The position numbers were made by a program, and so were the translations under genes. Below the pieces are notes generated by a model. The model saw nothing but the letters and a program-made list of their open reading frames with translations. It searched no databases and was not told the DNA's origin. DNA of 64,000 bases. Origin: Streptomyces ortus (GTDB lineage Bacteria > Actinomycetota > Actinomycetes > Streptomycetales > Streptomycetaceae). The stretch spans positions 260,361 through 324,360 of the forward strand of contig NZ_JAIFZO010000002.1 of NCBI RefSeq assembly GCF_026341275.1. The letters run 5' to 3'. Of the stretch, positions 59,061-64,000 are shown one piece after another; within the stretch, counting starts at the first letter, position 1; every line of letters starts with the position of its first letter.

Positions 59061-59878
59061 GCCGCCACCCCTTCCTGCCGCTGCTGTTCTTCGGCGGCCA
59101 CGGCTTCCTGTGCGGCCCGGAGTTGCCGCCAATCCCCCAGCGTCTCCCACCGTGTCCCGCACGCCCCGCATCGGACCCGGTGGCTTGCGGCGGTGGCGGT
59201 GAGCGGCTGCCCGCACAGGCTGTCGTCGTCGTAGCGGGCAGGACAGTTGCCGATCTGGACGCGGCCGGGCTTGCGTTCGTCGCTGTCGATCGCGCTGCAT
59301 TCGCCGTGCAGGCGCCGCAGGTCGTCGATGTCCTGGCCGACCGACTCGTAACGCTCGCAGGCCCAGGGCAGGTTGTTCGCAAGGAACGTGACACGCTTCG
59401 CAACGGAGACCGCGGGGCGTTGCGTGCGCCAGTGGGGATAGACGCGGTCGCCGTGTTGCGGCTGCCCGAGGCGCATGGTGCCGTCGGCGCCGCGGTGTAC
59501 CGGATACGTGGTGCGATGCTCGACGGTAGGCGGAGTAGGCCAGCCGAGGGCCTGCCGCCACGCATCTTCGATCGCCTGCAGCCGGGCCGCCACACCACCC
59601 GGACCGACCAGGGCGAGAACTTCCAGCCGGGGCGGAATCGGCGGCACCCGACTACCCGACGAGCCGCCGCCTGGACGGCGCGCCCCACGCATCAGCGCCG
59701 CAGTCGTATCCAGCTGCCGGAACAGGCCCGGAAGTTCGGCGATGCGGGCCGCGGTGACGTCCTCGCAGGGCCGGCACGCCCATCGTCCAGCTTCGGCCAC
59801 CCACAGCTGCCGTCCGCAGCGGGGGGTTACGCAGACGGGCCAGGAGTATTCGTCCAGCGTGGCGGGGTGGTCGTGCAC
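59057..59878 (-). CDS. Zinc-ribbon phage protein
   Basis: The 273-residue product starts at GTG 59878, with GAGGAG 7 bases upstream. An N-terminal Cys4 knuckle (CVTPRCGRQLW ... WACRPCE) and a C-terminal one (CPARYDDDSLCGQ ... RCGACGTRWE) frame a helical middle with LPWACERYESVGQDIDDLRR. The pattern is frequent in Streptomyces phages and genomes. It may bind nucleic acid. Confidence 0.6.
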   Translation of the reverse strand: MHDHPATLDEYSWPVCVTPRCGRQLWVAEAGRWACRPCEDVTAARIAELPGLFRQLDTTAALMRGARRPGGGSSGSRVPPIPPRLEVLALVGPGGVAARLQAIEDAWRQALGWPTPPTVEHRTTYPVHRGADGTMRLGQPQHGDRVYPHWRTQRPAVSVAKRVTFLANNLPWACERYESVGQDIDDLRRLHGECSAIDSDERKPGRVQIGNCPARYDDDSLCGQPLTATAASHRVRCGACGTRWETLGDWRQLRAAQEAVAAEEQQRQEGVAA

Positions 59879-59979
59879 GGCAGGCTCCTCGGGTGGTACG
59901 GGAAGCAGGGCGACTCTTGAGGCAATGGTGCCCCATAGGGTTGACAACGCGGGCCATTGGTACAGCAAGGGCATGCGGA

Positions 59980-60009
59980 AGGCCCGCTCCGGTCGGCGGG
60001 AGCGGGCCT
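59980..60009 (-). terminator. Terminator after the 28-codon gene
   Basis: AGGCCCGCTCC and GGAGCGGGCCT form an 11-bp stem that begins at the stop codon of the small gene on its right. Confidence 0.7.
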
Positions 60010-60095
60010 CAGTCGTGCCCGTCGGGCTGCCGCGTCCGGTGCTGGACGCGGCCCTGCTTGAACCGCACCCGGCACGGGAAGTCGACGTCGGTCAC
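60009..60095 (-). CDS. Very short basic protein
   Basis: A 28-residue frame from GTG 60095 (VTDVDFPCRVRFKQGRVQHR) overlaps the preceding stop by GTGA and runs into a terminator. Its position supports translation, though its size leaves doubt. Confidence 0.4.
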   Translation of the reverse strand: MTDVDFPCRVRFKQGRVQHRTRQPDGHD

Positions 60096-60253
60096 GGCGT
60101 CTGCCTTTCGACCCGCCGTGCGAGCATCCGGTCCTTAATCTGCTGCTGGGTGGGCTGTTCCCACTTATGCCAGCCGACTGGGGGTTTCCATCGCTGCGCG
60201 TGGGGTCGCTGGTCGCCCCCGCACCAGCGGCAGCCCATTGGGTTCGGCTTCAT
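60092..60253 (-). CDS. Small Zn-finger-like protein
   Basis: From ATG 60253 the product has 53 residues: MKPNPMGCRWCGGDQRPHAQ, then W-x5-W-H-K-W-E-Q-P-T and IKDRML. The motif C-x-W-C-G ... H ... W ... WEQP ... RM also occurs in the 133-residue protein at 61237-61638, so the two are paralogues. It overlaps the previous stop (ATGA). Role unknown. Confidence 0.6.
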   Translation of the reverse strand: MKPNPMGCRWCGGDQRPHAQRWKPPVGWHKWEQPTQQQIKDRMLARRVERQTP

Positions 60254-60490
60254 CGGGCTTGCTCGGTGTTCGTGGGGGAAGGCCACCAGTGCGGGTGCTC
60301 GTCTGCCGGGCACTTGGGCCCTTCCGCGTCCAAGCGGTCGATGACCGTCCGGAACCAGTCGAGGGCTTGGGCGTCGTCTCCTTGCCATCCGTGGTGGATG
60401 GTCTGGCCGTTGATGACGAGTTTCCGCTGGTGGGGCTTGCCTCGGACGCGGCGCCTGACCCCTCCGCCCCCGGTAGGTGGTGCTGAGCAC
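60250..60490 (-). pseudogene. Small phage gene with apparent 1-base frameshift
   Basis: GTG 60490 has an excellent GAGGAG site 6 bases upstream and opens VLSTTYRGR. The conserved-looking end RRRVRGKPHQRKLVINGQTI, DWFRTVIDRLDAEGP, HPHWWPSP lies in a +1 shifted frame. That second frame has no start codon. The shift falls in a G-rich run (about 60455-60475). Read unshifted, the frame runs on into the next gene. So either an indel broke the gene or ribosomes shift here. Confidence 0.5.
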
Positions 60491-60493
60491 GTG

Positions 60494-61240
60494 CTACTCC
60501 TCGTCTCGGTGGATGTCGTGGTCGTCGGCGTCCCAGGCCCGGTCGTACCTGGCGGCTTCGGCGGGTGTTTCCTCCCACCAGTCGCGGGCGTGGGGGACGG
60601 CAGCTGGCTTGGTCGGGCAGACGTCGGACGCGGGGCCGTTAGGGATGCCGCTGATGCCGACGATGGTGTCGGCGTCGAGTCGCGGTTCCTGGACGAGCCG
60701 GTCGGCAACTCGGACGACTGCCGCCCAGTGCCGGTCGAGGGCAGCGTCGGCGAGGTCGTGCACCACGAGGTAGTCGACTTCACGGTCGCCGAATCCGACG
60801 TGCGGGTTGATGGTGAGGAACTGGCGCCGGTCGCCGCGCGCTGCAACTTCGTTGATGACTGCCCGCTTCGGCGTCCATAGCCCGGCTTCGCGCATCCACC
60901 GGTCGGCGGCCCGTTCTCCGGCTGCGGAGTAGGCGGCGTAGGCGTGTCCGTCTGCGAGGTTGCAGGCGTGGACGACTCCGCCATGATCGCCATCCGCCTC
61001 GCCGATAGCGATCTCGGCGGAGTGGAGGTGGCCGCCTCCGAGCAGTACCGCTACGGCATGCCCGGCTTCGTGGATGGCGCGCAGATAGTTGAGTTGGGCG
61101 TCGGTGACGTCGATGAGGGTGACGTCGTCGACGTCGGCATGATGGCGGGTGGGGTAGGGCTGGCCGTCAGGGTCTGTGACGACGTGCCAGCCTGCGGACT
61201 CGGGGACGGCGGCCGGAACCGTCACGGCGGGGCGGTTCAC
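60494..61240 (-). CDS. HEXXH zinc metallopeptidase-like phage protein
   Basis: The 248-residue product starts at GTG 61240, overlapping the preceding stop (GTGA). LNYLRAIHEAGHAVAVLLGGG carries HEAGH, the M41/HExxH metal motif. It is followed by a Gly-His-rich beta segment (SAEIAIGEADGDHGGVVHA) and helices with GERAADRWMREAGLW. This resembles the stand-alone M41-like domains in actinobacteria and phages. It may degrade a host or phage protein, or be a regulatory pseudo-protease. Confidence 0.65.
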   Translation of the reverse strand: MNRPAVTVPAAVPESAGWHVVTDPDGQPYPTRHHADVDDVTLIDVTDAQLNYLRAIHEAGHAVAVLLGGGHLHSAEIAIGEADGDHGGVVHACNLADGHAYAAYSAAGERAADRWMREAGLWTPKRAVINEVAARGDRRQFLTINPHVGFGDREVDYLVVHDLADAALDRHWAAVVRVADRLVQEPRLDADTIVGISGIPNGPASDVCPTKPAAVPHARDWWEETPAEAARYDRAWDADDHDIHRDEE

Positions 61241-61638
61241 CAGGGCTCCTCGTCGTAGACGGAGGGCGGCAGTTCCGCCCGGCGTTGGGCTTCCCGGCTG
61301 TCGAGGTGCCGCTGGATTCGCCAGTAGCGGGCGCAGTCGACGCGATGGCAGGTGGCGCAGGTCGGGTCTCCGTCTGGCCAGGACGTGTACGCGTCGGCGT
61401 GTACTGCCAGGCGTCGCTCTTCGGTCGTGGCCGGTCGCGTGACCCGGTCGGCCCGACGCCGCATCATCCGTTCCCAGATCACGTCGAGGCTGGGCTGCTC
61501 CCACTGGTGCAGTTGGATGATGGGCGCCCACTGGCTGCCGTGGTGGTGCTGCTCGTCGCCGCACCAGGTGCAGCCGTAGGGCGGCGTGTCGGTGATGCCT
61601 CGGGCGGCGAGACGGGCCCGGATCGCGGCGGTCGTCAT
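61237..61638 (-). CDS. Zn-finger-like protein, paralogue of the 53-residue protein
   Basis: The 133-residue product starts MTTAAIRARLAARGITDTPP. GCTWCGDEQHHHGSQWAPIIQ and LHQWEQPSLDVIWERMMRRR are the shared motif. A second Cys/His knuckle follows (CATCHRVDCARYW). It is coupled to the neighbouring gene (ATGA). A nucleic-acid-binding accessory role is a guess. Confidence 0.6.
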   Translation of the reverse strand: MTTAAIRARLAARGITDTPPYGCTWCGDEQHHHGSQWAPIIQLHQWEQPSLDVIWERMMRRRADRVTRPATTEERRLAVHADAYTSWPDGDPTCATCHRVDCARYWRIQRHLDSREAQRRAELPPSVYDEEPW

Positions 61639-61949
61639 CCGTGCCCCACAAGGAGGTACGGGTGCCGGGAGCGGGGTCCGCGACGGTCGACTCGCCATCC
61701 GGCTGCGGTCAGCGTCGCAGCGTAGGCGTCGACCATCCGGTGGCGTTCGGCGGCGAGTTCGTCGTCGCTGATCCGGTCCGGGTCGAGGAGGTCGGGCGCC
61801 GGGGTCATGTGGGAGACCCGCGCCTTACCCTCAGGCCCGACGACCACGACGAAGCCCGGGTTCGCAATGCGGCCGTACTCGGTCTCGCCGACGCGGACGT
61901 GATGCTGGACGAGTTCGTCGATGACCTCTTCGTAGATCGTACTGGCCAT
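61635..61949 (-). CDS. Small phage protein
   Basis: The 104-residue product (MASTIYEEVIDELVQHHVRV) starts at ATG 61949 after AGGAG. It includes a beta segment FVVVVGPEGKARVSHMTPAP. Unrecognised. Confidence 0.55.
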   Translation of the reverse strand: MASTIYEEVIDELVQHHVRVGETEYGRIANPGFVVVVGPEGKARVSHMTPAPDLLDPDRISDDELAAERHRMVDAYAATLTAAGWRVDRRGPRSRHPYLLVGHG

Positions 61950-61958
61950 CAAGTGCTC

Positions 61959-62219
61959 CTATCGGTTGAGTGCGGGCAGGTCGCCGGGTCCGGCGATGAG
62001 CCCCGGATTGCAGGCGGCCAGGGTCCGGTTCGCCCGCGCGATGCGGGCTTCGAGCCCCTGCCGGGCTTCCGTGTACTGCGGGCCCCGGCAGGTCACGTAC
62101 AGGCGGACCGCGTCGGCCGCCTCGGTGACCGCAGCCTGCACCCGGGCCGGGAGTTGGGAGGCGGACAGGGTGGCCACCGCATCCGGGATGGGGACCGTGC
62201 GCGGCGGGAGGGCGATCAT
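61959..62219 (-). CDS. Small helical phage protein
   Basis: The 86-residue product (MIALPPRTVPIPDAVATLSA) has a helical core VQAAVTEAADAVRLYVTCRGPQYTEARQGLEARI. Unrecognised. Confidence 0.5.
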   Translation of the reverse strand: MIALPPRTVPIPDAVATLSASQLPARVQAAVTEAADAVRLYVTCRGPQYTEARQGLEARIARANRTLAACNPGLIAGPGDLPALNR

Positions 62220-62237
62220 GTCGGGTTTCCTCTCCTC

Positions 62238-62486
62238 CTACGGGTGCCAGTTGCCGTGCTCGTTCTGGTGGCGGACGTACATGTCGAACGTGCCGGTGAC
62301 CGGTTTGGGGCAGCGGACGCGGGCCCCGTACTCGCAGGTGGCGGTCACGATCGCGCCGGGGATGGCGGTGTTGTCCGTCCACTGCACGGTGATCTCGTCG
62401 CCCGCCTTGAGGCCCTTGTAGTCGTCGGTGGGGGTGGCGAGTTGGCGCTGCAGTTCGGTGCAGTTCGTGCAGTGGTCGGTGGCCAT
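62238..62486 (-). CDS. Small Cys-containing phage protein
   Basis: The 82-residue product (MATDHCTNCTELQRQLATPT) begins with a CxxC pair. A small beta barrel seems to follow (DEITVQWTDNTAIPGAIVTA), with two more Cys (TCEYGARVRC). A Cys4 zinc site is possible. Confidence 0.55.
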   Translation of the reverse strand: MATDHCTNCTELQRQLATPTDDYKGLKAGDEITVQWTDNTAIPGAIVTATCEYGARVRCPKPVTGTFDMYVRHQNEHGNWHP

Positions 62487-62526
62487 GTGGCGTCTCCGGA
62501 TCTTCGGTGGGGCCGGTGCTGGTGGG

Positions 62527-62736
62527 TCAGCTGCGGCGCTGGATTTCCTGGCGGGCGATTTCGGCGCCTCGGGCACAGGAGGCGCGGTCTTCGGCGAGGC
62601 GGGCACGCGTGGCGCCGAGCTTCTGCTGGCGGGCCCACTCCGACAGGTCGGCGTCGCCGAGGTTCGCGGTGAAGGACCTGACCTGCTCGTCGGATGCGTA
62701 TGCGCTGATGGTGGGCGTGGGGCGACTGTTCGCCAT
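62527..62736 (-). CDS. Small phage protein
   Basis: The 69-residue product (MANSRPTPTISAYASDEQVR) is helical, with DLSEWARQQKLGATRARLAE. ATG 62736 is preceded by AAAGGA. Unrecognised. Confidence 0.5.
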   Translation of the reverse strand: MANSRPTPTISAYASDEQVRSFTANLGDADLSEWARQQKLGATRARLAEDRASCARGAEIARQEIQRRS

Positions 62737-62764
62737 GGCGGTCCTTTCGGGAGCAGGGGTTGGG

Positions 62765-63103
62765 TCAGGCGGCGAGCGCGAGGCGGGCTGCGGCGAGCTT
62801 GAACTCCAGCCGGCGCGGACGGTAGGCGAGGGCGATGACCGCGACTTGCTGCGGGGTGAACCTTGCGCAGTCCCGCATGCGGCGCCCGGCATGGGTCCGG
62901 CCGGCGGTGCCGACGATGCCGAGCTTGACGGCGACCTTGCGGAGTGTGCCGACCATGCTGGCCGCGTCCCGGTGGGACAGCCCCTGCGCCATGGCGTGGC
63001 TGGCCAATGTCCCGGCGCCGTTGCGGCGGATGCGGGCGGCTGCGCGGGTGGTCAGGATGCGGGCCCGGACGGTGGCCCTGCGGGTGCGGTTCGAGCGGAT
63101 CAC
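62765..63103 (-). CDS. Basic helical phage protein
   Basis: The 112-residue, Arg-rich product is read from GTG 63103 after AAGGGGG. It contains LASHAMAQGLSHRDAASMVGTLRKVAV, which looks like an HTH, and a second helical part (RFTPQQVAVIALAYRPRRLEF). DNA binding is likely; no family is certain. Confidence 0.55.
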   Translation of the reverse strand: MIRSNRTRRATVRARILTTRAAARIRRNGAGTLASHAMAQGLSHRDAASMVGTLRKVAVKLGIVGTAGRTHAGRRMRDCARFTPQQVAVIALAYRPRRLEFKLAAARLALAA

Positions 63104-63174
63104 GGTTTCCCCCTTGGTGCGGATGTGCGGTGGATCGGCGGGCCCGGCCGGTGAAGGCCGGGCCGCGGGGTGGG

Positions 63175-63366
63175 TCAGCGCGTGAAGCAGTGGACTTCGG
63201 TCCAGGCGTCGGCTGTCACATCGAGACGGTGGACGCTGAGGCGCTGCTCGCAGGTCCGGGACTCCCAAACGTGCACGAAGCGGTAGTCGACTCCATTGAT
63301 CCGGCGGTCCCAGATGTGGTGCCGCTTCTCGTCGAGAGTGAGCTCTTCGCGCTTCCCGATCTTCAT
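63175..63366 (-). CDS. Small phage protein, first gene of the leftward unit
   Basis: The 63-residue product (MKIGKREELTLDEKRHHIWD) starts at ATG 63366 after GGGGAG. It reads YRFVHVWESRTCEQRLSVHR. It is divergent from the antitoxin-like gene across an operator array, so it may be co-regulated. Unrecognised. Confidence 0.55.
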   Translation of the reverse strand: MKIGKREELTLDEKRHHIWDRRINGVDYRFVHVWESRTCEQRLSVHRLDVTADAWTEVHCFTR

Positions 63367-63413
63367 TCCGTCTCCCCCTGCTGGTCTCCCTGGTGATGCC
63401 CCTCGGGCTTCAC

Positions 63414-63533
63414 CTTCCTTACGAACCTTACAGTTCAATCCGTGATGTTCGCAAGGTTCTTGCAGACCTTACGGTTCGTGATCTTCGTAAGGTTCGATCC
63501 TGGCATTCCTTACGGACCTGACGCGCCTTACAC
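63414..63533. promoter_or_regulatory. Operator array in the divergent region
   Basis: Five copies of a CTTACG-A/G-ACC-type half-site (or the inverse GGTTCGTAAGG) are seen: TTACGAACCTTAC (63419-63431), GTTCGCAAGGTTC (63447-63459), ACCTTACGGTTCG (63466-63478), CGTAAGGTTCG (63486-63496) and TTCCTTACGGACC (about 63506-63518). A TACACT box lies 8-13 bases before the ATG at 63541. The array would bind the Phd-like product and control both directions. Confidence 0.65.
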
Positions 63534-63540
63534 TCCTCAC

Positions 63541-63771
63541 ATGAAGAAGCCGCAGAGCCTCCCCGCAGAGCAGGCCAGGAAGGAGTTCGCCGACCTCCTG
63601 GACGGGACCCAGCACAAAGGCGAGTTCACCGAGATCACCCGCCGCAACAAGCGCTCCGGCGTCCTTGTACCGCCCGACTGGTACGACGCATCCATCACGG
63701 AACACGAGGAGCTCAAGCAGGCGCGCCGCCGGATCGCCGAGCTGGAAGCCGCACTCCAGGAGTCCGCGTGA
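63541..63771 (+). CDS. Phd/YefM-like antitoxin
   Basis: The 76-residue product starts MKKPQSLPAEQARKEFADLLD. The A-R-x-x-F-x-x-L-x-x-x/V-x-x-G-x-x-x-x-I-T-R-R/x-x block, ending GVLVPPDWYDAS, is the Phd/YefM DNA-binding domain. A C-terminal coiled-coil tail (LKQARRRIAELEAALQES) takes the toxin-binding position. Family members repress their own promoter and neutralise a toxin. An operator array and a leaderless promoter precede it. Instead of a known toxin, a DUF6221 gene is coupled to it (GTGA). Confidence 0.75.
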   Translation: MKKPQSLPAEQARKEFADLLDGTQHKGEFTEITRRNKRSGVLVPPDWYDASITEHEELKQARRRIAELEAALQESA

Positions 63772-64000
63772 CAGACGACAAGATCCCCTTCCTGCGGGCG
63801 CGCCTCGACGAGGACGAGCAGCTCGCCTTCAATGCCGTCGATGAGCGCAAGGGTTCCGAGTGGCGGGCCAACGGAGCATCGGTCGAGGTGAGCGGCGGCC
63901 TACCGCCAGACGCCGACGCCTTCGACGAGACGGTGGTCTTCAATGAGGGCTCCCCGACCGAGGAGCAGGCCGAACACATTGCGTGCCACGATCCGGCCCG
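63768..64000 (+). CDS. DUF6221 family protein, 3' end outside window
   Basis: The frame starts at GTG 63768, overlapping the antitoxin stop (GTGA), and stays open to the window edge. VTDDKIPFLRARLDEDEQLA is the typical DUF6221 start, and EEQAEHIACHDPA leads into the family's HDPARVL block. Its coupling to a Phd-like gene makes it a candidate partner of the antitoxin. Confidence 0.7.
   Translation, partial: MTDDKIPFLRARLDEDEQLAFNAVDERKGSEWRANGASVEVSGGLPPDADAFDETVVFNEGSPTEEQAEHIACHDPA

Larger units (their letters stand above)
14229..64000. mobile_element. Prophage of a tailed, siphovirus-like actinophage (right end outside window)
   Basis: A tyrosine integrase and regulators lie at the left. 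A continuous leftward-transcribed virion block runs from terminase to tail, with lysis genes, and small phage genes fill the rest. A long tape measure, a tail terminator and programmed-frameshift chaperones indicate a long non-contractile tail; no sheath is seen. The left boundary must lie right of uppP (14228) and left of the integrase (18106), most simply in 14229-14652. No direct repeat or tRNA could be identified as attL. Visible essential genes look intact. Confidence 0.9.

Overview
The window is GC-rich actinobacterial DNA, almost certainly Streptomyces. Evidence is the base composition, many GTG starts, leaderless promoters with the start codon 6-8 nt after the -10 box, a divergent EF-Tu of the tuf3 type, and two DUF6415/GntR-type loci. 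It divides into a host chromosomal arm (about 1-14.2 kb) and a large tailed-phage prophage (about 14.2 kb to beyond the right edge). The right attachment site is not in the window and the left one could not be fixed.

Host arm (1-14,228). It starts with the end of a sugar ABC-transporter ATPase coupled to a Gfo/Idh/MocA oxidoreductase (inositol/sugar catabolism type). An intergenic cluster of short GC repeats follows. Next come a phytanoyl-CoA-dioxygenase-like enzyme, a hotdog thioesterase, a membrane-anchored Pro/Gln-rich protein, an MFS transporter read from a leaderless promoter, a spermidine-synthase-like protein, tuf3 with a strong terminator, a decayed AlkD-type DNA repair gene and a TVP38 membrane protein. 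A three-gene translationally coupled carbohydrate operon (oxidoreductase, PmoA-like, cupin) lies under a LacI-type operator. The arm ends with uppP.

Prophage left arm (14.2-21.5 kb). Two GntR-type regulators, a DUF6415 gene, a DUF6221 gene and other small genes precede a complete tyrosine integrase. The integrase is co-transcribed with an upstream Zn-cluster gene, whose leaderless promoter is covered by a perfect 27-bp hyphenated palindrome. A rightward hypothetical gene and a lipoprotein gene, possibly for lysogenic conversion, follow.

Virion genes (21.5-44.4 kb), all on the minus strand, so transcription runs right to left. In transcription order they are: terminase small and large subunits, portal, MuF-like protein, scaffold, HK97-type capsid, a GT4 glycosyltransferase, connector, stopper, HK97-gp10-like protein, tail terminator and major tail protein. 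Then come the two tape-measure chaperone frames with a GGGGAAA slippery site, a 1645-residue tape measure with an NlpC/P60-like domain, minor tail proteins, an amidase endolysin, and holin and membrane proteins. One plus-strand gene (36202-36522) sits inside this block.

Right part (44.5-64 kb), mostly small minus-strand genes with 1- or 4-nt overlaps. It holds a primase-polymerase-like fragment, two HNH proteins, a carbohydrate-modification cluster (SDR epimerase, SAM methyltransferase, GT2-like glycosyltransferase), and a second set of receptor-binding/fibre genes including a 13 x 20-residue Ala-rich shaft. It also holds a HEAGH metallopeptidase-like gene, DUF6221 copies, and a divergent Phd/YefM-like antitoxin gene behind an operator array. 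No DNA polymerase, helicase or classical repressor is visible, so these probably lie to the right.

The most unusual content is the phage-borne glycan system: a GT4 embedded in the head genes plus the epimerase/methyltransferase/GT2 cluster next to the fibre genes. It suggests glycosylation of the virion or of the host surface.
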